In this document: piece after piece, positions 1-7,936 of the stretch | Numbering within the stretch: position 1 is the first letter of the stretch | Layout of the letters: each line of letters opens with the position of its first letter | NCBI GenBank assembly: GCA_964425355.1 | Contig: CAYRMO010000021.1 | Location: 1-31,513, forward strand | Direction: 5' to 3' | DNA length: 31,513 bases | DNA from: Litorimonas sp964425355 | Lineage (GTDB): Bacteria; Pseudomonadota; Alphaproteobacteria; Caulobacterales; Maricaulaceae | Notes under the pieces: generated by a model | Databases searched by the model: none | The model's input: only the letters and a program-made list of their open reading frames with translations | Told to the model about the DNA's origin: nothing | Made by a program: the position numbers and the translations under genes

Positions 1-67
1 GTTTGTGGCAAACCTTTGGGCCACGATTGGGTCCAAAAGCTGCTCTAACCAACTGAGCTAACCCCCC
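1..67 (-). other. tRNA-like 5' half (degenerate or clipped)
   Basis: Read on the minus strand from 67, the sequence gives a tRNA-like 5' end: six G and a T, then TA, then a canonical D-arm (GCTC, loop AGTTGGTTA, GAGC). The following bases do not form a normal anticodon arm or T-arm. Instead CTTTTGG pairs with CCAAAGG, and GTTTG pairs with CAAAC over a 3-nt loop. No TTCRA T-loop is visible. The window starts here, so any 3' acceptor strand is not seen. It could be a tRNA pseudogene, a tRNA interrupted by an intron or insertion, or another structured RNA. No anticodon can be assigned. It lies about 25 bp downstream of glpK on the same strand. Confidence 0.35.
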
Positions 68-91
68 GTACCAAATCAGGCCTGACTTAAA

Positions 92-1552
92 TCAGGAAAG
101 GAGCTTTTGCACATATTTAGACCAGTCTGCAAGACGCGTTTTCCGTATCTCTGCATCTAGATCAGGTTTGAATTCACTTTCAATGGACCAATTCGCTGCC
201 ACATCATCCAAATTGTCATATAGCCCTGCTTTGAGGCCAGCCAGATAAGCAACACCTAAAGCCGTTGTTTCCAAAATAATTGGACGTTGCACAGGAATGT
301 CCAGAATATCAGCCAGATAATCACACATCCAACTATTGGCCGACATACCACCATCAACGCGGAGTGTTTCTGGTTTCACCCCGTCCTTCGCCATGGCATT
401 GAACAAATCATAGGTTTGATAGACAACGGATTCGACTGTTGCGCGAATAAGATGATCACGTCCCGTACCGCGGGTCATGCCAAAGACGGCTCCACGCGCA
501 TCTGGCGCCCAATGCGGCGCACCTAATCCGGTAAAGGCCGGAACGAGATAGACACCATTTGTGCTGTCTAGGCTTTGACAAATGGCCTGCGTCTCAGCCG
601 CATTATCCACCAATTTCATTTCATCGCGCAGCCATTGTACAGAGGCGCCAGCCATAAAAATAGAACCTTCCAGAGCATAATGCGTTTTCCCATTAATCCG
701 GAAAGCGACAGTCGTCAGTAGTCGATTTTGCGAGGTAATGGCCTGTGTGCCCGTATTCAAAATAACGAAGCAGCCCGTGCCATATGTCGATTTAATATCG
801 CCTTTATTAAAACAAGCCTGCCCTATCGCGGCCGCTTGTTGATCACCAGCCACACCGTAAATCGGAACATTTTCCTCCAAGACCGAACAGACACCAAAAT
901 CGGCCGAACAATCTAGAACCTTAGGCAATCCGTTTCGCGGCACATTGAAAAGACTCAAAAGATCATCATCCCACTCTTGGGCGTGAATATCAAAGAGGTT
1001 GGTTCGGCTGGCATTGGTCGCATCAGTCACATGACTTGCACCGCCCGTTAGGCGCCAAATCAAAAAACTATCAACTGTGCCAAAACATAAATCCCGATCT
1101 CTCGCGCCTTCAATTCGGTCCAATATCCAAGCGATTTTCGAGCCTGAAAAATAAGGGTCATGTAGGAGCCCGGTTTTGGCTTGAAGCGCTTTGACAGGCA
1201 GTTTTTGCGCGAGTTCGCGGCAGGTTTCTGCTGTGCGGCGGTCTTGCCAAACAATCGCATTATAGATGGGTGTGCCAGTCGCACGGTCCCAAACCAAGGT
1301 TGTCTCCCTTTGGTTTGTGATACCAATTGCGGCCACGGAAAATCCCGAGTCTTTCGCAAAACCATAGGCCTGTTTTAAAGTATCCAGAACGGTCGACCAG
1401 ATAGCTTCGGGATCATGCTCTACCCAACCTTCTTGTGGGTAAATTTGCGGAAACTCTTCCTGGGCTGAGAATAATATCTGCCCATCTGGTGAAAAGACAA
1501 GCGTGCGGGACGATGTTGTCCCTTGATCAATGGATAAAATAACCTGTTTCAT
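92..1552 (-). CDS. glpK: Glycerol kinase
   Basis: ATP-dependent cytosolic kinase that converts glycerol to sn-glycerol 3-phosphate, the entry step of glycerol catabolism. The 486-aa product has the FGGY-kinase hallmarks: N-terminal DQGTTSSR phosphate-binding motif, GITNQRETT and IVWQDRRT in the glycerol site, GVAGDQQAA, STYGTGCF, and RVDGGMSANSWM near the C-terminus. Length is close to the usual ~500 aa. I chose the ATG at 1552, which gives MKQVILSIDQG. The open frame runs 28 codons further upstream (to 1636), but that extension is unlike the family and reaches into the promoter gap. It is divergent from glpD, whose product uses its product. No glpF or glpR is visible beside it. Confidence 0.95.
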   Translation of the reverse strand: MKQVILSIDQGTTSSRTLVFSPDGQILFSAQEEFPQIYPQEGWVEHDPEAIWSTVLDTLKQAYGFAKDSGFSVAAIGITNQRETTLVWDRATGTPIYNAIVWQDRRTAETCRELAQKLPVKALQAKTGLLHDPYFSGSKIAWILDRIEGARDRDLCFGTVDSFLIWRLTGGASHVTDATNASRTNLFDIHAQEWDDDLLSLFNVPRNGLPKVLDCSADFGVCSVLEENVPIYGVAGDQQAAAIGQACFNKGDIKSTYGTGCFVILNTGTQAITSQNRLLTTVAFRINGKTHYALEGSIFMAGASVQWLRDEMKLVDNAAETQAICQSLDSTNGVYLVPAFTGLGAPHWAPDARGAVFGMTRGTGRDHLIRATVESVVYQTYDLFNAMAKDGVKPETLRVDGGMSANSWMCDYLADILDIPVQRPIILETTALGVAYLAGLKAGLYDNLDDVAANWSIESEFKPDLDAEIRKTRLADWSKYVQKLLS

Positions 1553-1642
1553 AAGACTAAATCGCAGGAAAAACCCCTCACGGCAATACGTGATCATGAG
1601 AATGTGTATGAATGTAAAGTAGAAAGACTTGTCCAAGTCCCC

Positions 1643-1664
1643 CTGCCCCGTTAGGGGTCAATTT
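1643..1664 (+). promoter_or_regulatory. glpD ribosome-binding site within a short hairpin
   Basis: The likely Shine-Dalgarno AGGGGT ends about 7 nt before the glpD ATG at 1665. It sits in the 3' arm of a small hairpin, GCCCC-GTTA-GGGGT, with a closing G-T wobble, so the ribosome site could be partly masked. The stem is only 4-5 bp, and regulation through it is an inference. Confidence 0.35.
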
Positions 1665-3152
1665 ATGACTTATGACCTATTGATTATTGGCGGCGGTATA
1701 AACGGGACATCTATTGCCAGAGATGCGGCCGGCCGCGGCTTAAAGGTCTTACTCTGTGAACGTGATGATCTAGCTGGTCATACAAGTTCCGCTTCAACAA
1801 AACTCATCCATGGCGGATTGCGCTATCTGGAATATTACGAATTCAACCTAGTGCGTCACGCGCTCAAGGAACGCGAAGTTATGTTACGAGCCGCACCGCA
1901 TATTATTTGGCCGATGCGCTTTGTGCTGCCTTATGACAAAGGTCTGCGGCCAGCTTGGATGTTGCGGACAGGCCTATTCCTTTATGATCATATTGGCGGT
2001 CGAGAAATGCTCCCGGGCTCGAAGTCGCTTAAGCTCGATCAAGTCCCGCATCTGGGTGTATTGGAATCCCGCTTTAAGACCGGATTTGAATATTCAGATT
2101 GTTGGGTGGATGATGCGAGACTGGTTGTCCTTTACGCCATTGATGCAGCCCATCGCGGCGCGGATATCCGTACGCGAACAGAAGTCATAAGCGTAAAACC
2201 CACAGGCAAAGGCTATTCAGCGGAGATCAAGCAAAACGGCAAGATTGAAACGATTGACGCCAAAGGCGTTGTCAATGCGGCTGGCCCTTGGGTGGATGAG
2301 GTTTTAGGAAAAATCAAACCATCAGAGAATGAACAATCTTTACGCCTCGTGACCGGAAGTCATATTGTCACAAAGAAGCTTTTTGACGGTGACCATGCCT
2401 ATCTCTTCCAGAATGCAGATAACCGCGTTATTTTTGCGATCCCTTATGAACATAATTACACGCTGATCGGCACCACGGATAAACCTTATGATCTCTCAGA
2501 AGGCCCCGTTAAAATCAGTGACGAAGAAATTTCTTATCTCTGCGATGCCGCGAGCGAGTATTTCGAACATGATATTTCGCCAAAAGATGTTGTCTGGACC
2601 TATGCCGGTGTGCGCCCTCTCTATGATGATAAATCCGCAGATGCATCTGCTGTAACCCGCGATTATGTTTTAGATATTGAAGAAATTTCCGATGAAGCCC
2701 CTTTCATGTCTATCTATGGCGGCAAGATTACGACGTCTCGGAAACTAGGCGAACGGGCTATGCAAGAACTTGCAGTCTACTTTAAAAATGCCGGTGGGGA
2801 CTGGACTGAATCCGCCCTACTCCCGGGCGGAGATTTATATGACGCAGATTTTGACCGTTTCTTTGCGGATATGCAAAAGCGCTACTCGGCTTTAAACGAA
2901 GATCTACTTCAACGGCTTTGTCACGCCTATGGTACGCGGATCACCTTGATCTTAGGGGACGGCGAAACACAGCCTGAGCTCGGGCAAAATTTCGGAGCCG
3001 GGCTTTATGAAATCGAAGCAAAATATCTCATCAACCACGAATGGGCGACATCCGCTGACGACATTTTATGGCGTCGTAGCAAACTGGGCCTACATATGAG
3101 TGAGGCTCAACGCGCCGCATTTACGCGGTGGTTTGAAGGTCATATGAGCTGA
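1665..3152 (+). CDS. glpD: Aerobic glycerol-3-phosphate dehydrogenase
   Basis: Membrane-associated FAD enzyme that oxidises glycerol 3-phosphate to dihydroxyacetone phosphate and passes electrons to quinone. The 495-aa protein opens with YDLLIIGGGINGTSIARDA (dinucleotide-binding fold), followed by the family block TSSASTKLIHGGLRYLE and the later VVNAAGPWVD and IYGGKITTSRKL segments. Length matches typical GlpD (~500 aa). The frame extends 12 codons upstream to 1629, but the ATG at 1665 has an AGGGG ribosome site and starts directly at the FAD motif. It is divergent from glpK across a 112-bp gap, consistent with shared control. The next gene starts 5 bp after its stop. Confidence 0.95.
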   Translation: MTYDLLIIGGGINGTSIARDAAGRGLKVLLCERDDLAGHTSSASTKLIHGGLRYLEYYEFNLVRHALKEREVMLRAAPHIIWPMRFVLPYDKGLRPAWMLRTGLFLYDHIGGREMLPGSKSLKLDQVPHLGVLESRFKTGFEYSDCWVDDARLVVLYAIDAAHRGADIRTRTEVISVKPTGKGYSAEIKQNGKIETIDAKGVVNAAGPWVDEVLGKIKPSENEQSLRLVTGSHIVTKKLFDGDHAYLFQNADNRVIFAIPYEHNYTLIGTTDKPYDLSEGPVKISDEEISYLCDAASEYFEHDISPKDVVWTYAGVRPLYDDKSADASAVTRDYVLDIEEISDEAPFMSIYGGKITTSRKLGERAMQELAVYFKNAGGDWTESALLPGGDLYDADFDRFFADMQKRYSALNEDLLQRLCHAYGTRITLILGDGETQPELGQNFGAGLYEIEAKYLINHEWATSADDILWRRSKLGLHMSEAQRAAFTRWFEGHMS

Positions 3153-3157
3153 GCTCA

Positions 3158-3919
3158 ATGTTTGGCCAGTTTTTCAATCTCGTCCCTATTCCACTGACGG
3201 GGACGCTGATGACCTATCTCGGGTTCACGGCGATCATAATTGCGCGTTATTTTGCGATTGTCTGGCCAATCCATTGGGCCCTGTGGAAAAGAACACCCAA
3301 ACGGGCACGCCGGCTTTCTAAACGCGAACCAACTCGCGAGACCATCCGGAACGAGATTACGCTCTCAACCATAAGCGCCTTTATATATGCCCTGCCCGCA
3401 GCGATTGTTGTGGAAATCTGGAAGGCTGGTGGCAGCGCGCTTTATGACGGGCATCCAACGGATTTATGGGGATGGCTTTATTTGCCACTCTCAGGCCTGA
3501 TCTATCTTTTTATCCAGGATAGCTGGTTTTATCTCACACACCGCATCATGCATCATCGTAAACTGTTCAAACACACACATGCGGGCCATCATAAATCCGT
3601 TCAACCAACGCCGTGGGCCAGTTTTTCTTTTGATCCCATCGAAGCGGTAAGTTCAGCTTGGTTGCTGCCCGTCATCGCGCTTTTCATACCGCTTCATGTT
3701 GGTATGGCCTTATTTATTTTGATGCTGATGACGATCAATGCCGTCTTTAATCATGCGGGATGGGAAGTGTATCCCGAAAGCTGGATAAAAGGGTGGTGGG
3801 GTCGCCACATTATAACAGCAAGCCACCACAATCTGCACCACACGCAATTCAAAGGCAATTACGGCCTCTATTTTCGCTTTTGGGATAAGGTCTGCGGAAC
3901 GGATCATGGTTTGGTATAA
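3158..3919 (+). CDS. Fatty acid hydroxylase / sterol desaturase family membrane protein
   Basis: Predicted di-iron membrane oxygenase of the fatty-acid-hydroxylase superfamily (PF04116 type), 253 aa. Hydrophobic segments lie near residues 15-40, 70-90, 105-125 and 165-195. The histidine clusters are HRIMHH (128-133), HAGHH (141-145), NHAGW (199-201) and HHNLHH (223-228), the pattern that holds the two irons. Family members hydroxylate or desaturate lipids, sterols or carotenoids; the substrate cannot be read here. It starts 5 bp after glpD with no clear ribosome site of its own, so it is probably co-transcribed and translationally coupled. That suggests, but does not prove, a link to glycerolipid metabolism. 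Confidence 0.85.
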   Translation: MFGQFFNLVPIPLTGTLMTYLGFTAIIIARYFAIVWPIHWALWKRTPKRARRLSKREPTRETIRNEITLSTISAFIYALPAAIVVEIWKAGGSALYDGHPTDLWGWLYLPLSGLIYLFIQDSWFYLTHRIMHHRKLFKHTHAGHHKSVQPTPWASFSFDPIEAVSSAWLLPVIALFIPLHVGMALFILMLMTINAVFNHAGWEVYPESWIKGWWGRHIITASHHNLHHTQFKGNYGLYFRFWDKVCGTDHGLV

Positions 3920-4000
3920 ATTTTGATCGCTTCATTTTAGTCGGACTTGTCAAGTTGCTATTCTACCTCTAGCTTTGACTGACACGGAAAAAGGATTATC

Positions 4001-4714
4001 ATGCGATACCTGATTTTACTATCCTCGGCGCTTTTACTTATGGGCTGCAATTCTGGCGGGCCCACCTATATCACCAGTAATTCCGTCCAACAGCCCAGCA
4101 TAAGTGTCTCTGCAACGGGAACATCTAACGTGGCGCCGGACCGGGCCATCGTGACAGCGGGCGTAGTTCAACAAGGCAAGACGGCTCGAGACGCTATGAT
4201 CGGCAATGCAAGCCTGATGACGGCTGTATTTGACGAGTTAGAAGCCGCAAAGATCCCAAAGAAAAATATCACGACAAGTCAGCTCTCTTTACAACCACAA
4301 TATGACTACCGAGATCGTCGCAAACCCACCATAACAGGCTATGAGGCGCGCAATACGGTAACCGTCAAAAGTGATGATATTGAACAGGTCGGCCCAATGT
4401 TAGACGCGCTTGTTCGGGCTGGCGTGAATAATATCAACCAAGTCCAATTTACCATCAAAGACCCAAAATCGGCCAGAGACGACGCGCGCGAAGCCGCCAT
4501 CGTCGAAGCCAAAGCCAAAGCTGAAAGCATGGCGTCTGCAGCTGGCGTCAAATTAGGAACCTTATTATCTATCAATGAAGGCGGCGGCGCGCGTCCTCAA
4601 CCTATCATGATGCAAGCCGCGCGGGCGGAATTTGAGAGTGTGGCAACCCCGATCAGCGCCGGGGAACAAACGCTCAGCGTCACGGTCAATCTGACATATG
4701 CTCTAGAAGAATAA
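4001..4714 (+). CDS. SIMPL-domain (DUF541) lipoprotein
   Basis: A 237-aa exported lipoprotein. A hydrophobic signal peptide ends in the lipobox LLMGC, with Cys16 as the lipidation site. The mature part carries the SIMPL/DUF541 pattern: ISVSATGTSNVAPDRAIVTAGV at its start, a central TGYEARNTVTVK block, and a C-terminal SVTVNLTYAL strand. SIMPL proteins are periplasmic or envelope-associated, and several have been linked to oxidative stress, but no biochemical activity can be inferred. A good ribosome site (AAGGA) precedes the ATG. It is separated from the upstream gene by 81 bp and probably has its own promoter. Confidence 0.85.
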   Translation: MRYLILLSSALLLMGCNSGGPTYITSNSVQQPSISVSATGTSNVAPDRAIVTAGVVQQGKTARDAMIGNASLMTAVFDELEAAKIPKKNITTSQLSLQPQYDYRDRRKPTITGYEARNTVTVKSDDIEQVGPMLDALVRAGVNNINQVQFTIKDPKSARDDAREAAIVEAKAKAESMASAAGVKLGTLLSINEGGGARPQPIMMQAARAEFESVATPISAGEQTLSVTVNLTYALEE

Positions 4715-4742
4715 TCGCAGAGACCTTTAGCGTCTTAGCAGA

Positions 4743-4931
4743 TTAGTGTCCGTGATCCCCACTGGTATCAGGATCCAGTTTGAAAAGGCGGTCACAATAT
4801 TTGCATCTGACAGAGGTCTCTTGCCCCATATCGAGCCAAATTCTCGGATGGCCGAGCGCTCCGCCACTACCCTCGCACATAACACGGCGAGATTGAACAA
4901 TTACCACATCTTCGGTTTGTAACTGACTCAT
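4743..4931 (-). CDS. CHCC-type zinc-finger protein
   Basis: A 62-aa protein with one zinc site of CHCC type: Cys19, His28, Cys43 and Cys46, in the contexts VMCEGSGGALGHPRIWL and VRCKYC. This matches the small alphaproteobacterial zinc-finger family related to the complex I accessory subunit NDUFS6 (PF10276). Its bacterial role is not established, so a part in complex I is only an analogy. It ends 28 bp from the convergent SIMPL gene and is divergent from the ABC ATPase gene, with about 65 bp between start codons. Confidence 0.8.
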   Translation of the reverse strand: MSQLQTEDVVIVQSRRVMCEGSGGALGHPRIWLDMGQETSVRCKYCDRLFKLDPDTSGDHGH

Positions 4932-4996
4932 TGAACAAATTCCTGTCGGTTATGGGTTGCATCCGGCTTTACGCCACGTCTAAACCTCCGGTCAAT

Positions 4997-5938
4997 ATGA
5001 CCAATCCAGCTATTGAGATAAAAGGCTTAAAAAAGACCTATGCCGCCTCTAAAAAAGCGCCTGCAAAGACGGCCTTACACGGAATAGACCTCGTGATCCC
5101 ACGCGGATCGATTTTTGGGCTTCTTGGACCAAATGGCGCCGGCAAATCGACTATGATTAATATCTTGGCAGGACTCGTCAATAAGACCGAAGGCGCGGCC
5201 AGTATATGTGGCCATGACATCACGACGGCAACCCGCCAAGCCCGGGCCAGTATCGGCATTGTGCCGCAAGAAATCACGATGGATGTCTTTTTCACACCTT
5301 ACCAAGCGCTTGAGCTTCAGGCTGGCTATTACGGCGTGCCTAAATCAGAACGCCGCAGCATGGAAATTCTTGAGGCCTTGGGACTGGCAGATAAAAGAGA
5401 TGCTTATGTGCGTCAGCTATCAGGCGGCATGAAACGTCGCCTATTGATTGCCAAAGCCTTGGTTCACAATCCGCCGGTTCTTATCCTCGACGAACCGACG
5501 GCAGGCGTTGACATTGAACTGAGGCGTCAGCTCTGGGCCTATGTCGAAAAATTACACGCGGCGGGCACGACGATTATATTGACCACCCATTATCTGGAAG
5601 AAGCCGAAGCCCTATGTGATCAAATCGCGATTATCCATAATGGCCAGATCGTGGCCAATGAACCGAAAGGTCAGCTCCTGTCCCGGCTAGACAAAAAGGT
5701 CCTTCGCATAACGCCTATTGACCCCTTAACCGCCCTGCCCGCTGAATTAACAGATCTGAATGCCGAGCTGTCCAGCGAAGGACAAATCGCGATTGAATAT
5801 CGGAGCGGCAAAGATTCGGTTACGGGGCTCCTCAACCAAGTCAAATCCGCAGGCATTTCAATTGCGGACCTTCGTACAGAAGAAGCAGACCTCGAAGATG
5901 TCTTTATGGCTTTGACTTATGATGGTGACGCAGCTTGA
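4997..5938 (+). CDS. ABC transporter ATP-binding protein (ABC-2 type)
   Basis: A 313-aa ATPase with all key motifs: Walker A GPNGAGKST (44-52), Q-loop PQE (90-92), signature LSGGM (141-145), Walker B VLILDEPTAGVD (161-172) and switch His198 in TTHYLEEAE. The C-terminal ~100 residues, ending LEDVFMALT, are typical of ABC-2 exporter ATPases for drugs, lipids or polysaccharides. I chose the ATG at 4997 (MTNPAIEIKGLKKTY). The frame runs upstream to 4931 but the added residues are not family-like and would abut the divergent zinc-finger gene. No permease follows. The next gene is a lipoprotein that starts inside this gene's stop codon, so the membrane partner must be encoded elsewhere. Confidence 0.9.
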   Translation: MTNPAIEIKGLKKTYAASKKAPAKTALHGIDLVIPRGSIFGLLGPNGAGKSTMINILAGLVNKTEGAASICGHDITTATRQARASIGIVPQEITMDVFFTPYQALELQAGYYGVPKSERRSMEILEALGLADKRDAYVRQLSGGMKRRLLIAKALVHNPPVLILDEPTAGVDIELRRQLWAYVEKLHAAGTTIILTTHYLEEAEALCDQIAIIHNGQIVANEPKGQLLSRLDKKVLRITPIDPLTALPAELTDLNAELSSEGQIAIEYRSGKDSVTGLLNQVKSAGISIADLRTEEADLEDVFMALTYDGDAA

Positions 5939-6783
5939 TAAAGATTAGGCCTATAGGCTTTTTACTATTGGGGTTGTTTTTGGCCCAGTGTCAAAAACAT
6001 GATGGACAGGCTGAAGAGCCAGGGCAAACTGTCCCTGTCTCTATATCGTCTGGCTTTACACCAAATATCCAAACCGACATTTCGGATCCGTCTGAGGCGA
6101 AACTGGTTCAAGATTGGCTTGATGATACGCTGAGCGTGCTACAAGCGCGGGAATTTGAAACCAATCTAATTCAAATTTCTAGTCGATACCCAAAGGTGTG
6201 GATCTCGCGAACCCATGATACGCTTCCAACAGAACGACTATTAAGCGTCCTCAATACAGATTATTCGAAACTGCCCGCACTCTGGTGGCCAAAAACCAAG
6301 GTTACCCTTGAAGGCGACACGCCTAGTCGAGCTCCAGATAAAGCTGCGCATGGCTTTATCGGGTCTCGCCATGCCAGCACAGGGGCTGGACCTGATGACG
6401 TGACAGGTCACATTCGATTAGGGCGTGTTCACCTCGCGCGGTATAAATCGGATAATATAGTCGAGAGATCTTGTGCGATTAATACGATGGCACATGAAAT
6501 CAGCCACTCTCTATCTGAGAAAAAAGACAAATTCTGGATGCATATTCTAGATTCAGGGTCTGAGAACCGGCCGCCCGACGGAGTTATCGAAGCCAGTTAC
6601 CTTATCGGAAGCGTTGCGCAATGTACCTATTTGGAACGTCACGCTCGCATAAGCTCAGACGAAATTTTAAACTGTTTTCAGACCTTTAGTGACCCGAATA
6701 AAGGGTCCCGGTTTCGAAGTTTGGCCTGCGATGACTTTACTGATCAAGACCCCATACGCCCCAAAAAGGTAAATTCAGACTGA
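5935..6783 (+). CDS. Putative lipoprotein with HExxH metallopeptidase-like motif
   Basis: A 282-aa protein of no family I recognise. It has a hydrophobic signal and lipobox LAQC (Cys19), so it is probably a lipoprotein. Residues 187-191 are HEISH, preceded by a small residue as in zinc metallopeptidases, and Glu219 lies 28 residues downstream where gluzincins place a third ligand. Four further cysteines (180, 230, 247, 265) could form disulfides. The start is a TTG whose last two bases are the first two of the TGA stop of the ABC gene, a TTGA overlap that implies coupled translation. No better ATG gives the signal peptide. Peptidase activity is an inference. Confidence 0.6.
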   Translation: MIKIRPIGFLLLGLFLAQCQKHDGQAEEPGQTVPVSISSGFTPNIQTDISDPSEAKLVQDWLDDTLSVLQAREFETNLIQISSRYPKVWISRTHDTLPTERLLSVLNTDYSKLPALWWPKTKVTLEGDTPSRAPDKAAHGFIGSRHASTGAGPDDVTGHIRLGRVHLARYKSDNIVERSCAINTMAHEISHSLSEKKDKFWMHILDSGSENRPPDGVIEASYLIGSVAQCTYLERHARISSDEILNCFQTFSDPNKGSRFRSLACDDFTDQDPIRPKKVNSD

Positions 6784-6824
6784 TAAATGTTGGAAGGGTT
6801 GGCGCGTCGAAATATTTTAAAGCA

Positions 6825-7829
6825 TTAGCCTTCCGTCTCGCCTTTAATGCCTAAAGCCGCAAAGAGCGCTGCATCTCGCGATGGCGCCTGATTTGGCGTG
6901 GTCAAAAGCGCTTCTCCCGTAAAGACGGAATTTGCACCCGCCATAAAGCAAAGCGCCTGCATTTCATCACTCATGGCTTCACGCCCAGCAGACAAACGGA
7001 CATGGCTTGTCGGCATGAGAATGCGCGCCACCGCGATAAGGCGTACAAAATCTAAAGGCGCGACAGGGTCGCTATCGCCTAGTGGGGTCCCAGGGACGGG
7101 TACCAGCGCATTAATTGGAACACTTTCCGGCGCTGGATCAAAATTCGCAAGGGCGAGTAAAAGTCCCAAACGATCTTCGGGCGTTTCACCCATGCCTACA
7201 ATCCCGCCGCAACAGACTTTCATACCCGCATCTCTGATCGTCTGTAGCGTTGCCAGTCGATCTTCATAGGTGCGCGTTGAAATGACTCGCCCATAATCCT
7301 CAGGGGCCGTATCAATATTGTGATTGTAATAATCCAGACCGGCTTCTGATAGGGCTTCAGCCTGTTCAGGCTCTAACATACCCAATGTCATGCAAGTCTC
7401 TAGACCCATCTCTTTGACGCCGCGGACCATAGCCAATAGCGCATCCATATCGCGGTCTTTGGGCGATCGCCAAGCCGCGCCCATACAAAATCTCTCTGAG
7501 CCCTCTGCCTTGGCGGTTGCGGCTTTGGCTAAAACAATTTGCACACTATCGAGCTTAGACGCTTTTAATCCTGTCTCATAAAAAGCGGATTGCGAACAAT
7601 AGCCACAATCTTCTGCACAGCCACCCGTCTTGATCGAATGTAATCGCGACATTTGTATGCGGTTAGGCGCAAAATGTTCGCGGTGCACCGATTGCGCCTG
7701 CAATAAGAGATCCATCAAAGGCAGGCTCATAAGCCGATCCGCCTCTTCACGTGTCCAACGTTCTGTCACGGGATGAAACGGGCCAGATGGAGGCGTCGCG
7801 CAGGGTCGATTATCTACTAAAACGGTCAT
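6825..7829 (-). CDS. bioB: Biotin synthase
   Basis: Radical SAM enzyme that inserts sulfur into dethiobiotin to give biotin. The 334-aa product has the CxxxCxxC cluster motif CAEDCGYC (Cys71, 75, 78), which binds the SAM [4Fe-4S] cluster. The conserved blocks ERFCMGAAWR, LETCMTLGML, YNHNIDT, KVCCGGIVGMGE and VRLSAGRE supply the [2Fe-2S] and substrate sites. The ATG follows an AAAGG ribosome site. It stands alone: no bioF, bioA or bioD is nearby. It is divergent from the MATE gene over a 107-bp gap in which I see no clear BioR palindrome or riboswitch. Confidence 0.95.
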   Translation of the reverse strand: MTVLVDNRPCATPPSGPFHPVTERWTREEADRLMSLPLMDLLLQAQSVHREHFAPNRIQMSRLHSIKTGGCAEDCGYCSQSAFYETGLKASKLDSVQIVLAKAATAKAEGSERFCMGAAWRSPKDRDMDALLAMVRGVKEMGLETCMTLGMLEPEQAEALSEAGLDYYNHNIDTAPEDYGRVISTRTYEDRLATLQTIRDAGMKVCCGGIVGMGETPEDRLGLLLALANFDPAPESVPINALVPVPGTPLGDSDPVAPLDFVRLIAVARILMPTSHVRLSAGREAMSDEMQALCFMAGANSVFTGEALLTTPNQAPSRDAALFAALGIKGETEG

Positions 7830-7936
7830 AGAGCGCCTTTGTCAGATCAATGTGAAAATGAAAACAGAAAATGTCGTCAGTGACATAATTTTTACTATGG
7901 CTTGCTAATTTCTAGTTCACGCGATAGCGGACCGCC

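Noticed and set aside
75..84. TCAGGCCTGA palindrome after glpK as a terminator.
   Set aside because: It is a perfect palindrome with no room for a loop and no adequate T-run after it on the minus strand.
7830..7936. A biotin-regulator site or riboswitch in the bioB / MATE gap.
   Set aside because: I found no TTATAGATAA-like palindrome and no conserved riboswitch-like structure.
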